A DNA stretch of 64,000 nt. It comes from Flavobacteriaceae bacterium (lineage in GTDB: Bacteria > Bacteroidota > Bacteroidia > Flavobacteriales > Flavobacteriaceae). A program made the position numbers and the translations under genes. Below the pieces are notes generated by a model. That model was not told the origin of the DNA. It saw only the letters and a list, made by a program, of their open reading frames with translations, and did not search any database. Positions 24,008 through 32,887 of the stretch are shown piece after piece (position 1 is the first letter of the stretch; the number at the start of each line of letters is the position of its first letter). The stretch covers positions 41,963 through 105,962 of the forward strand of contig JABABD010000032.1 in NCBI GenBank assembly GCA_014238425.1, in the 5' to 3' direction.

Positions 24008-25582
24008 ATGAAATATTTAAACTACCTTATTTGCACTTTTTTGATGTTACTGGTTCTTATAAGTTGTAACTGTAACAGGAATGATAGTGATTGCGACGGC
24101 GTCGTCGATTCTGAAGATTATTGTAGAAATACACCTTCTGGAGAAAAGGTAGATAAAAATGGATGTACCAAGTCCCAATTGGAAGATGATGATGATGATG
24201 GGATACCCAACTGGGCGGAATGTGGTGAAGAAAACGTTGTTTTTTCTAAAACGGAAGTTGTTTTTCGTTTTCCGCGAAAAGACATCGAAAACCTAAGGAA
24301 GTCACAAGATGACAGGGATGATCTAATAAATGCGTTTGGGGATATCCTAGATAAATATTATGAAATTGTTACTACTGATTTTTCGTTTGATGACTTAATA
24401 AAATCGATAGAAACTATTGAGCTTTGTGCATGTGGCGATCTTTCGCCAGTGCTAGTAACGTTTAGCTCTGACTTTGATATAGAAACCAAACTTGACAATC
24501 TAAAAGAAGATACATCAGAAGGTGGAGTGGAAGGAGATTTAAATTTCAACTTTAATCTCTTACTTAATGAAACCCCGAATGAAGTTGCTGGATTTAATAT
24601 TGCCCCACTTCCTGGAGAGTTTAAAAGCATAAAACCTAGTTTTATATCGGAATCCAAGAAGGTTATCGCAGTATTGGACACAGGTATCGACTTGTTAGGA
24701 CAATACTCTACCGATTTTAGAATTACCGGAGCGGAAAGGTTTATTTATAAATATGACGGCCTTAGTGATTCTAATGACTGTCTAAACGCTTATGACGGTA
24801 CAGGGTGGAATTTTGCGGATGACAACAGTAATTTTTATGATGATCATTCGGGCATAGGCCATGGTACTTTGGTGACCAAAACACTAACCAACGAACTTGC
24901 TCGTTTGAAGATAACGGATTACAGCATATTACCCTTGAAAGTTTTTGATAACCAAGGTAAAGGTAGCTATTGGAAGATAAATTGTGCAATGGCCTACCTC
25001 AATGAAATTCAAGAAAATACCCAAAACGCAACTAGTAGAGGCGATATTAAACTGATTAACGCTAGTTTTGGGGGGAGTTTTACGGCACTCCATGCTGATG
25101 ATTTAGGCGTCATGAAAAGTTTCATTGACAGCCTTGGAGACTCGGCACTATTTGTTACGTCCGCAGGTAATTGTGGCGAAGATACCGATAGTACAATTAC
25201 ACATTTCCCATCTGGATATACATCCGATAATATTGTCTCGGTAGGAGGCTATAAGATGGAGGGTAGTTCTAGTTTAGACAAAGATGTGTTTTCCAATTAC
25301 GGAATTAATAATATCGATGTCGCAGCGCCTTTTGCCTTGGGCAAATTAGAAGCCTATATTATTGATAACACTGGGACTAGGGTTTTAGGAACCACCAAAG
25401 TGGAAGGTACATCATTTAGTACTGCTTTTGTAAGTGCAAAATTATTTGAAATTCAATTTAATAAGCCCGGATCAAGTCCAGTGGAGATAATTGAAATTTT
25501 TAATTTTGATCATACCGGTATCGAGTCCAATCTGAGTGAATTCTTTAAAGAAAGTAGGTTCTATAAACCCGAACAGAATTAA
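24008..25582 (+). CDS. Subtilisin-like (S8) serine peptidase lipoprotein with thrombospondin-type-3-like region
   Basis: A lipoprotein signal with lipobox LISC (Cys20) suggests anchoring in the outer membrane. Next comes a Cys/Asp-rich calcium-binding region like thrombospondin type 3 repeats (DSDCDGVVDSEDYC, DDDDDGIPNWAEC; about 27-72), then a propeptide-like segment. The S8 domain has Asp224 in IAVLDTGID, His285 in GIGHGTLVT, the oxyanion Asn in SAGNCG and Ser469 in EGTSFSTA, so the triad is complete. The domain is reasonably full-length (524 residues in all) and lacks a type 9 secretion tail. An ECF-like promoter motif shared with the paralog operon lies upstream, and the CHAT gene follows 52-61 bp downstream. 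A role in processing island proteins is likely but unproven. Confidence 0.85.
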   Translation: MKYLNYLICTFLMLLVLISCNCNRNDSDCDGVVDSEDYCRNTPSGEKVDKNGCTKSQLEDDDDDGIPNWAECGEENVVFSKTEVVFRFPRKDIENLRKSQDDRDDLINAFGDILDKYYEIVTTDFSFDDLIKSIETIELCACGDLSPVLVTFSSDFDIETKLDNLKEDTSEGGVEGDLNFNFNLLLNETPNEVAGFNIAPLPGEFKSIKPSFISESKKVIAVLDTGIDLLGQYSTDFRITGAERFIYKYDGLSDSNDCLNAYDGTGWNFADDNSNFYDDHSGIGHGTLVTKTLTNELARLKITDYSILPLKVFDNQGKGSYWKINCAMAYLNEIQENTQNATSRGDIKLINASFGGSFTALHADDLGVMKSFIDSLGDSALFVTSAGNCGEDTDSTITHFPSGYTSDNIVSVGGYKMEGSSSLDKDVFSNYGINNIDVAAPFALGKLEAYIIDNTGTRVLGTTKVEGTSFSTAFVSAKLFEIQFNKPGSSPVEIIEIFNFDHTGIESNLSEFFKESRFYKPEQN

Positions 25583-25643
25583 GCCGCCCATTTTTGGCAT
25601 GTAGCATTTAATCTAAAATAATTGATTTCTTGATTTGATTGAG

Positions 25644-28397
25644 ATGAACTCTAGAATACCAACTTTTGTGTTTGTATTATTTATGAATTTATTTATAAAT
25701 GCACAAACCGAACAACTTGTGCATATCATAGCTCTGGATATTGACGATATCGCCAAACAGCATAAAATCGATTCGTTGCTCAAGGAGGTAAAGAAAAAAA
25801 GTGATTCGAGGTTAAGTGCCGATTTCCATCATGATATGGGGAGTAAATGGTATTTCAAGAACTGGAGAAATCAGGACATTGAAGATAAAAGTAATCTACA
25901 GCTCGCAATAAAATTCACCCAATTGGCAATTTCCCAGAAGCAAGGATTAGATTCCGTTGAAAAGAAATCACTTAAGAAATCACTTTATAATTTAGGGGTC
26001 TTTCAGAATTATAATGAAGATGTTTTTGGGGCCATTGAATCTTATGGTAAACTAATAAGTTTGGGAGAACCCGACGACAAAACACAGTTGGCAAATAGGG
26101 AAATTGCGAAGTTATATTGGCACATCGGCGATTATAGAAAAGCTGTACAACGTTTTGAAAACTGTATTGATTATTATGACAATGACCAAGATTATGATTA
26201 CAAACGCATCGGAATACACATCGATTTGGCGGACTTATATGCCTCTATGGGTTATGTGGAGTATTCAACACAGATTATTAAAAACCTGCAAGAGGCAGAA
26301 TCTTTAATTAAAAAAAACGACATCGAGAGTCCTTTTAGCGATGCCAGAATTTCGCAGATTTATGGTAACCTATGGATTGAATTAGGTGATTTTGAAAAAG
26401 CACTAGAAAAACAGAGTCAACTACTGGTTCAAGGAAATTTTGGAAATGAGAATTTGGCCAAAATATATAATAGTATGGGAGTATGTTATTCGCGACTGGG
26501 AGAGCCTGAAAAAAGTATTGAATCTCTTATGAAATCCTTGACTTTTGGTGACCAGTATAGCTCACCATTAGAAAACTTGGGAGATGTTTATGTTGAGCAA
26601 AATGACCATGAAAAGGCTATTGAATATTATCAACAAGCCATTCAACTAGTGACAGGCTTTCCGAAAGAACTAAATGAACTAACCGATTTACCTACAACAG
26701 AAATACTTGATTTAACAGAGGATAAATTGTCACTATTGAATCATTTGGTGACCAAAGCCAATGGCTGGCTCTCATTCTATAAAAAAGAAAACGCAAATGG
26801 TCATTTGACCCATGCGTTAGAAACTTTTAAAAAAGCTGACGAACTTATTGATCTCATAAAAGGCGAGAGCACCGAATACCAATCCAAACTTTATTGGAGG
26901 GAGCAAAGTTCCAATTTGTACATGAGGGCAATTGAAGCATGCTTTTTATTGAATAGACCAGAAGTCGCCCATTATTTTATGGAGCGCAACAAAGCCTTGT
27001 TACTACTTGAAGACCTTACCCATGAAGATGCGAAGGAAGTTGCCGGATTACCGAATGCTATTGCCGAACGTGAATTCCAACTGAAACGTGCCATCCATTT
27101 ATCGGAAAATAGATTGCAAGAAGAAGCAAAAGTTTTGGACGATCAGGCTATTGTCAGCTTGAAAGATATCGTATTCGCAAATAAATATCGTTACGAAATA
27201 TTTATAGATTCTTTGGAAAATTCCTTTCCAAATTACACAAAGTTTAAAGGCAATCCTGAAATTCTTACCCTATCAAATCTGTCCAATAGCTATCTTGAAA
27301 ATGATAATGCCATACTTTATTATACATTAAATGAAGATCAGGGGTATGGGCTGTTGACCACCAAAGATACTTCCCTACTTTTTCAGCTTGAGAAGATACC
27401 AGAACTCAACAATGATATAGAGACTTTAATTAGGATTCTGTCCAATGGAGTTACTAATATGGATTTGTTCAAAACCATATCCCACAAGGTATTCAAGAAT
27501 CTTATTCCGACCGACATCTATCAGAAAATTCGGGGAAAGCAGCTCACGGTAATCCCAGATTACATACTACAACAACTTCCTTTCGAAACATTAATGACCG
27601 ATGTCAAAGAGTCAAAATATCTAATTGAGGATGTTGACATATCCTATGCCTATTCCGCTTCCCTTCTCGATTATAACAAAAAAGACCAAATTGAGCACAA
27701 TGGTGATTGGCTTGGAATTGCACCTGTTGCCTTCGAAAAGTTGAATCTCCCGGAACTTTATTTTAGCGAAAGCGAGGTTAACAGTATTGCTAACTTATAT
27801 TCAGGGGAGACTTTATTGAATAATCAAGCTTCTAAAGTCAATTTTATTAAAAATGCTAATTCTCATAACATACTACATTTGGCTACCCACGCAGATATCG
27901 GCAAGGGAGACAATCCTTGGATAGCTTTTAACGATTCAAAAATGTTTTTAAAGGAAATTTATGCCACAAAAACGCATGCCGATATGGTCGTATTGAGTGC
28001 TTGTAACACGTCTTCAGGGGAAATAAAACGGGGTGAGGGAGTCATGAGTTTGGCAAGGGGCTTCTTTTATTCAGGAGCAAAAAGCGTGGTCTCCACTTTA
28101 TGGCCAGTTGCCGATGAGGCGGGTAAGGATATCCTTATCAATTTTTATAAAAATTTAGCAGAAGGTGATTCTAAATCAAATGCCCTCCAAAAGGCCAAAT
28201 TAGCATACCTCGATACCACTGAGGAAGAAGAACTAAAACATCCCTACTATTGGGCCGGTTTTGTGGTGTTGGGAGATAACTCATCAGTATCCAACAAATC
28301 CATTTCACCTTGGCTGCCTTTAGGGTTAGGACTTCTCGGAATGGGAGTCTTGTTTTTTGGCTATAAAAAAATCAAAGCACATCGATCAATCGCTTAG
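25644..28397 (+). CDS. TPR-CHAT protein: caspase-like peptidase, exported and C-terminally membrane anchored
   Basis: The ATG at 25644 is preferred over a TTG three codons earlier. A signal peptide (ending INA, then QTEQ) is followed by TPR-like helices (about residues 100-340), a helical linker and a C-terminal CHAT domain with His749 in HLATHADIG and Cys787 in LSACNTSSGE, the catalytic pair of this caspase-related family. A last hydrophobic helix (LPLGLGLLGMGVLFFGY) with a basic tail would anchor it in the inner membrane, leaving the TPR and peptidase parts in the periplasm. The 3' end overlaps the convergent anti-sigma-like gene by 26 bp. CHAT proteases are activated by partner binding; the anti-sigma protein or exported paralogs are candidate partners or substrates (inference). 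Confidence 0.8.
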   Translation: MNSRIPTFVFVLFMNLFINAQTEQLVHIIALDIDDIAKQHKIDSLLKEVKKKSDSRLSADFHHDMGSKWYFKNWRNQDIEDKSNLQLAIKFTQLAISQKQGLDSVEKKSLKKSLYNLGVFQNYNEDVFGAIESYGKLISLGEPDDKTQLANREIAKLYWHIGDYRKAVQRFENCIDYYDNDQDYDYKRIGIHIDLADLYASMGYVEYSTQIIKNLQEAESLIKKNDIESPFSDARISQIYGNLWIELGDFEKALEKQSQLLVQGNFGNENLAKIYNSMGVCYSRLGEPEKSIESLMKSLTFGDQYSSPLENLGDVYVEQNDHEKAIEYYQQAIQLVTGFPKELNELTDLPTTEILDLTEDKLSLLNHLVTKANGWLSFYKKENANGHLTHALETFKKADELIDLIKGESTEYQSKLYWREQSSNLYMRAIEACFLLNRPEVAHYFMERNKALLLLEDLTHEDAKEVAGLPNAIAEREFQLKRAIHLSENRLQEEAKVLDDQAIVSLKDIVFANKYRYEIFIDSLENSFPNYTKFKGNPEILTLSNLSNSYLENDNAILYYTLNEDQGYGLLTTKDTSLLFQLEKIPELNNDIETLIRILSNGVTNMDLFKTISHKVFKNLIPTDIYQKIRGKQLTVIPDYILQQLPFETLMTDVKESKYLIEDVDISYAYSASLLDYNKKDQIEHNGDWLGIAPVAFEKLNLPELYFSESEVNSIANLYSGETLLNNQASKVNFIKNANSHNILHLATHADIGKGDNPWIAFNDSKMFLKEIYATKTHADMVVLSACNTSSGEIKRGEGVMSLARGFFYSGAKSVVSTLWPVADEAGKDILINFYKNLAEGDSKSNALQKAKLAYLDTTEEEELKHPYYWAGFVVLGDNSSVSNKSISPWLPLGLGLLGMGVLFFGYKKIKAHRSIA

Positions 28398-29094
28398 CTT
28401 CTTCGGCCTTGTAGGCGTTTTTCGACACTACTTCGTTTAATGCTTTTTCCGCATTTTCCGTATCTTCTAATTGCAAATAGGCCATGGCCAAATACCAATT
28501 CGATTTATCGATAAGTGAGTCCTTGGTCTCTAAGTGTTCTTGTAACAAGGGAATTGCCTCCTCTGCCCTATTCAATTGAATCAAGGCGTTGGCTTTGTAA
28601 AAGAGATAATAGGGTTCTTTTTCCGAGGCATATAATTTTGTAAAAATCAGCACAGCTTCTTTGTAATCACCTTTGGCATAATTAGAAAATGCCTGGGTTT
28701 TCGTGTCGATCATTTCTTCTCCCCGGGTTATTGGATGCGTAACATTGCGATACGGTTTAAAGTTTTGGGAATATAAATCTCGGGGACTAGCTGTCTGATT
28801 GACCATAAAAAAATAGGTAGATCCCGCAATCAGTGCAATAGAGGCGGCTACTAGCCATTTGGTTGGAAATTTTCTTACTTGTGGGTTCTTCGCTCTGGCC
28901 TCGGATTCGAAATTGGATAGGATTGCCATAAAATTCTCGTCTTCTTCGGCCGTTACTGCCCGCTTAACATCGGTCTGAAACTCCACTTCTTCTCTAAATT
29001 TTGGGTCACTTTTTAGAAGTGCATCAAATTCTTGCCTTTCCTTTTCGGTCAGTTCTCCCATTAGGTGTTTTTGCAAAAACGTTTCTCGATTCAT
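28372..29094 (-). CDS. Anti-sigma-like membrane protein with periplasmic TPRs
   Basis: A cytoplasmic N-terminal part (residues 1-79) has the helical start typical of Bacteroidota anti-sigma factors (LQKHLMGELTEKERQEFDAL). One membrane helix follows (about 80-97), then a periplasmic part with TPR-like repeats (about 130-235: AFSNYAKGDYKEAVLIFTKL, YYLFYKANALIQLNRAEEAI, YLAMAYLQLEDTENAEKAL). The gene starts 4 nt after the sigma factor gene, as expected for a sigma/anti-sigma pair. Its periplasmic TPRs could bind the TPR-CHAT protein encoded by the convergent, overlapping gene. Binding to the sigma factor is inferred from position and topology; there is no zinc-binding HxxxCxxC motif. Confidence 0.75.
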   Translation of the reverse strand: MNRETFLQKHLMGELTEKERQEFDALLKSDPKFREEVEFQTDVKRAVTAEEDENFMAILSNFESEARAKNPQVRKFPTKWLVAASIALIAGSTYFFMVNQTASPRDLYSQNFKPYRNVTHPITRGEEMIDTKTQAFSNYAKGDYKEAVLIFTKLYASEKEPYYLFYKANALIQLNRAEEAIPLLQEHLETKDSLIDKSNWYLAMAYLQLEDTENAEKALNEVVSKNAYKAEEAKRLIDVL

Positions 29095-29098
29095 ACTC

Positions 29099-29641
29099 CT
29101 ATCTGTTACACAATTGTCTAAGCGTTTTCAAACATCGCGACTTTTGAGCCTTCACGACATTGTCATTACCATATCCAGCTTGTTCGGCAATCTCTTTGAT
29201 ATTTAGTCCCCGATAATAGAACATAGTTAACACTTGCCTGCACTTTTCTCCCAATTCCTTGAAGTACTTGCGCAATAGCGTTTGTTTCTCGCTTAGCTGC
29301 GGTTCCTTATCGATTTCAATCATTTGAATTTCTTCATTAACCGCATGTAATTTGGTCTCGTAAGGTTCTTCCAGTTGTTTTTTCTTTAAAACATCATAAA
29401 TTTTGAACTTACCGATTCCAAAAAGATAGGTTTTGAAACTACTCTGTACATCATCCAATTTTCCATGTAGTGCCCTCTTTCGTAGTGCTAAAAAAGCTTC
29501 TTGATAAACATCTGACAAAGAATCTTGATCTAGATTATACCGTTTGCCAAAGTTTAGAAACTCAGCTCTAAATTGATTATAAAGTGCCTTCAATTTCAAT
29601 CTATCGTTCGATTGCAAATCTTTTAGCGCAGTTTTATCCAT
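29099..29641 (-). CDS. ECF-type RNA polymerase sigma factor (sigma-70 family)
   Basis: The 180-residue protein has region 2 (about 25-90, DSLSDVYQEAFLALRKRA, SFKTYLFGIGKFKIYDVL) and region 4 (about 120-178, GEKCRQVLTMFYYRGLNIKE, IAEQAGYGNDNVVKAQKSRC) and lacks regions 1 and 3, the layout of an extracytoplasmic-function sigma factor. It is followed by an anti-sigma-like gene after 4 nt. The island carries three copies of a promoter-like motif (TGTTAACC, then GAC) that could be its target, upstream of the paralog operon and the subtilisin gene. Its own upstream region does not carry the motif, so autoregulation is not evident. Confidence 0.85.
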   Translation of the reverse strand: MDKTALKDLQSNDRLKLKALYNQFRAEFLNFGKRYNLDQDSLSDVYQEAFLALRKRALHGKLDDVQSSFKTYLFGIGKFKIYDVLKKKQLEEPYETKLHAVNEEIQMIEIDKEPQLSEKQTLLRKYFKELGEKCRQVLTMFYYRGLNIKEIAEQAGYGNDNVVKAQKSRCLKTLRQLCNR

Positions 29642-29948
29642 TTATTTTCGATACTAAACTTATCTTAAATATAAGCCTAAAATGGGGAAAAAAAAAGATC
29701 GCTCTTCAGCTTCTTTGCACACAACTTGATGCCATTTACATTTGGGTGTCCCATATAGGATTAAAAAAGTAGACTTGATACCTTTAAAATACTGTCAAAC
29801 TGCACTTCAATGGCGAAGGTTTTACCATATATTGCTAAAAAATCTTTCTTTCTCTAATGACTTTTTTTAAATATGGAGCGTATAAGACCAGAACCCGACC
29901 CCTGAAGTGCTGTTATAAGGTAGTTTTTGGAATTTTGAATGTTTGTAC

Positions 29949-29962
29949 TCACCGAATAGGTC
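29949..29962 (+). repeat. Partial third copy of the island-end repeat
   Basis: TCACCGAATAGGTC is identical to the centre of the left island-end repeat. The match stops on both sides. Confidence 0.45.
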
Positions 29963-31224
29963 ACTTTTACCATCGTAACATGCTTATCATAAAAATTGTA
30001 TGTTCATCTTACGTGAACATAAGAAAAAAACAGTCAAAATCATAGATGTCTTAAAGATTTAAATGCTCAGGACAAACACACAGTTAAATCCCGTTCAGCA
30101 CATTCTTACTCCATTTCGTTGCACTCCATTCCGGGGAAAGAGCTTTACTCAGAAAAGTCTTGGACACAACCCAAAAGGGTTAAGTCCGCTTAAGCATAGT
30201 CTGAACATTTACCTTTTCTTCTAAAGAATTAAAATTTAAACGAGACGGACTGCATAATCAGGCTCCTACCTCGCACTTTTTATAAGTCCTAACTCATTCA
30301 AATTTTAGAAGGCTCATATTGAAAAGGTAACAGCGAAGGCTCTATGGGAAGTAAATGAAATAATTGACAGATGAACCTATTTGATTTTTGGTCAATTAGT
30401 TCCGATACTAAAATTTAAAAAGGAAAACGCTCTGGATATAATAAGTAAATGCTTTTTTCAATAATGTAATCAAAAGCTGAATTAGGTTGAAAATCTTCCA
30501 GAGCAACTATCATAGATTCTTAAATTCTGGTAATCCTAATGTTAGATTTGATTTGTGAATTACCTTAAATGAAGGTATGGATTTTTGAAGATGTATCGGA
30601 AAAAAGGAATAGCAAGAGGGTAACACGCTAAAGCGATGTTTCGATATTCAGTTTTTGCAAGACACTAGTAAAATTGGTGCTTAACAGTGGTTGCTTGTTT
30701 TTATTTTTGAAATTTTAGAGTCGTTTTTTCAGAAAAAATGCTCGTAGCCCAATGAAATCAATAATTTTTTTCTGAAAAATATCAAAATTTCAATCGATGA
30801 CATTGCGATTGATGATCGAATTTCTTGACGAAAATAGTATTTCTTTATACGAGTCTATTAGACCCAAAACATAAACATTAGAAGCATTTTTTAAGAAATG
30901 GATTTATGACGTTATTGCTGAGGCAAATGATATCAAATGGAGCCAAATATAATTGCGTATTGTAGTTGTTTATAAATGGTGATTTCAAACGCTTTTAACC
31001 CACTTTTTTTACTAATCACCACACATTATTGATTTGCTAACTAAATACCCTTAGAGTGGTTGTAAACTGTCTTAAATTTAATGTTTAGTCATATCTTTAA
31101 GATTCAATAAATGGGATATAAAAAGCAGAGTATCGGAAAAAAGAATTTTCACATTTTTAAATTTTTTGGGTAGCTAAGTTTATATATGTTTTGTACTGTT
31201 TATTTATGTTTATATAAGGTACTC

Positions 31225-31295
31225 ATGCTTGTACCACAACTTGTTCACTGCTTGTATCAGTAGTTGTCTCAATGCTTGTACCATATTTAGTACAC
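31225..31295. repeat. Iteron-like array, about 12-nt period
   Basis: Three close copies TGCTTGTACCA, TGCTTGTATCA and TGCTTGTACCA (starting at 31226, 31249 and 31273) alternate with weaker copies ACTTGTTCAC and TAGTTGTCTCAA, giving about five units in 71 bp. It lies about 80 bp beyond the 3' end of the integrase gene. Iterons of this kind bind replication, excision or regulatory proteins; the role here is not known. Confidence 0.5.
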
Positions 31296-31372
31296 TTCTA
31301 TTTTATAATTGCACATAGTCAAATGGCATCAAAAACAAGCAATTCAAATGGTGCAGTAAAGTTTGAATTTAG

Positions 31373-32626
31373 TTAGGAGTTTTTCACTGATTTATTTTTG
31401 CTTTTTTTGCTTTGAACTTTTAGTTTCTCTTCAAGTACATTCATATCGTCACTTACTTTTCGGTCTACAATTTTAGCATAATGTTGTGTGGTCCTTAAGG
31501 ATTTATGCCCTAGCATTTTGCTAACGGTTTCTATAGGTACACCATTAGTTAGAGTTACGGTAGTGGCAAAAGTATGTCGCGCTAAATGTGTAGTTAATGG
31601 TTTTGTGATACCGCAGAGCATCGCTATTTCTTTTAAATAAGCATTAGATTTCTGGTTGCTAAACACGGGAATTAAACGCTCACTTTTTATGACTAGAGGA
31701 TCATAGGCGTAGCGATTTAAAATCTCTTTGGCTATTGGTAACAATGGAATGCTACTTCGTGTGTTCGTTTTTGTTCGTTTAATGCTTATCCATTGCTTAC
31801 CATCTATCCCAATAGAAATATCTGATTTGGATAGTTTTTCGACATCTGAATAGGCGAGACCTGTATAACAGGAAAAAACAAACATGTCTCTAACAATTTT
31901 CAGTCTATCAAAATGTAATTCTTTTAAGTAAAGTGTTTCAACTTCTTTAGCACTCAGATATTCACGTTCAACTGCTTCAAATTGTACTTTATAATTGTAA
32001 AATGGATCTCTGTCTATCCATTGATTTGCTAAAGCAATGCGGATGATTTTTTTGAAATTATTTATATACTTTAAAGACGAATTATGATTACACTTTCTCG
32101 TTGTTTTTAAAAAGAACTCAAACTTTGTTATAAATCGATAATCAATATCTCTTAACTTATAATCTTCTAATCCGTATTCCTCTTCAATAAATTGTTTGAC
32201 ATGGTCGTAGCAAGTCCAATAACGTTTTGCAGTACTGACTGAAATGTCTTTTCCTGACAATAGATCAGTTTTTTTGTTATGCTCATTAAATATCTCTAAA
32301 ATAAATCGCACTTTCTTTCCGCCACCTTTCAAGATGTTTATCATAGATTTTGAAGAAATATATTGATCTTCATCAACCATTCGTTGATGAATTTTATTCA
32401 ATTTGTGTTTTAGATTGTCAATATGAGTATTGATTTCAACAGCATCACGATTTGTACCCATCACTTTTTGTGACCTTTTATTCCAAAATTTTGGCTCAAT
32501 TCTCCTGCTAATACTGTGTTCAATGCGTTTACTGTCTATTGTAAGACGCATATAAATTGGAGCTAATCCTTTATTATTAATCTTTGAATTGATTAAATGA
32601 AAGCGGGTTGAAAAGTCTGTTTTCAT
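31373..32626 (-). CDS. Tyrosine recombinase (integrase) of the island
   Basis: The 417-residue protein has an N-terminal arm-binding domain (about 1-90), a SAM-like core-binding domain (about 105-205) and a catalytic domain with HLAR (His347, Arg350), LGH (His374) and HYAKI (Tyr383). At the usual first-Arg position the motif reads YTGLAYSDV with no Arg, as in the IntDOT group of Bacteroidota conjugative-transposon integrases. Transcription runs away from ssrA. Position next to the tmRNA gene and the island-end repeats identify it as the likely enzyme for insertion at ssrA. No excisionase gene is recognised next to it. Confidence 0.9.
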   Translation of the reverse strand: MKTDFSTRFHLINSKINNKGLAPIYMRLTIDSKRIEHSISRRIEPKFWNKRSQKVMGTNRDAVEINTHIDNLKHKLNKIHQRMVDEDQYISSKSMINILKGGGKKVRFILEIFNEHNKKTDLLSGKDISVSTAKRYWTCYDHVKQFIEEEYGLEDYKLRDIDYRFITKFEFFLKTTRKCNHNSSLKYINNFKKIIRIALANQWIDRDPFYNYKVQFEAVEREYLSAKEVETLYLKELHFDRLKIVRDMFVFSCYTGLAYSDVEKLSKSDISIGIDGKQWISIKRTKTNTRSSIPLLPIAKEILNRYAYDPLVIKSERLIPVFSNQKSNAYLKEIAMLCGITKPLTTHLARHTFATTVTLTNGVPIETVSKMLGHKSLRTTQHYAKIVDRKVSDDMNVLEEKLKVQSKKSKNKSVKNS

Positions 32627-32763
32627 AATTATATAAATTTTAGGTCTCGTTAATGCACTTAAAAGATAGGGAATTTACACCTATTAATCAAATACTTTAA
32701 ATTTATAAAATGTTGAAAATCAATAAAATAACATCTAAATCGAGACCCCCTTGAGATTTTAAA

Positions 32764-32791
32764 AAGGGTCACCGAATTGGTCTCGATTTAA
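32764..32791 (+). repeat. 28-bp island-end direct repeat, right copy
   Basis: Starts AAGGGTCACCGAATTGGTCT and ends CGATTTAA; 27 of 28 positions equal the left copy at 9246-9273. Part of it (GGTCTCGATTTA) also forms an inverted repeat with TAAATCGAGACC about 30 bp to the left, near 32739-32750. It lies about 140 bp upstream of the integrase start. Confidence 0.65.
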
Positions 32792-32829
32792 ATGGTTTTA
32801 TATGCTATTATATGATATCATTTAAAATG

Positions 32830-32865
32830 AAAAACCCTGTAAATCATACGATTACAGGGTTTTTG
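32830..32865 (-). terminator. Rho-independent terminator of the tmRNA gene
   Basis: AAAACCCTGTAA and TTACAGGGTTTT form a long stem around TCATACGA. It lies about 23 bp beyond the 3' end of the tmRNA gene. A small stem TTGAGT-ATCAAA-ACTCAA lies between the two, the same order as in fragments L2 and L3. Confidence 0.8.
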
Positions 32866-32887
32866 TTGAGTTTTGATACTCAAAAAG

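Larger units (their letters stand above)
29642..31372. other. Gene-free stretch of 1.7 kb within the island
   Basis: No convincing coding region is seen on either strand; the longest frames are short and have no recognisable features. It contains a 14-nt copy of the island-end repeat (29949-29962) and an array of about five 12-nt units (31225-31295). It may be a degraded gene region, a regulatory or non-coding RNA locus, or the element's transfer or replication site. Nothing in the sequence decides between these. Confidence 0.5.
9175..32887. mobile_element. Genomic island (about 23.7 kb) integrated at the 3' end of ssrA
   Basis: Four things seen together support an integrative element. An intact tmRNA gene on the minus strand ends at 32888. 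A tyrosine recombinase gene lies just inside that end. Thirteen bases of the tmRNA 3' end are repeated at 9175-9187. A 28-bp near-identical direct repeat lies just inside both ends (9246-9273 and 32764-32791). The cargo is an unrecognised exported-paralog operon, proteases, and an ECF sigma/anti-sigma pair. No conjugation, replication or phage structural genes are visible, so it is either mobilised in trans or immobile. The 28-bp repeats could themselves be the crossover sites, giving 9246-32791. Confidence 0.7.

Noticed and set aside
25644..28397. Craspase-like (gRAMP-associated TPR-CHAT) or gasdermin-CHAT defence system
   Set aside because: There is no CRISPR array, Cas7-11-like gene or gasdermin-like small gene nearby, and this protein carries a signal peptide and an anchor, unlike the cytosolic CHAT proteins of those systems.
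29857..30045. 62-codon plus-strand frame in the gene-free part of the island
   Set aside because: Cys/Lys/Arg-rich without motif, overlaps the island-end repeat copy, no promoter or neighbour; chance frame more likely.
31225..31295. CRISPR array
   Set aside because: Units of about 12 nt with no distinct spacers and no cas genes nearby; it is an iteron-like array.
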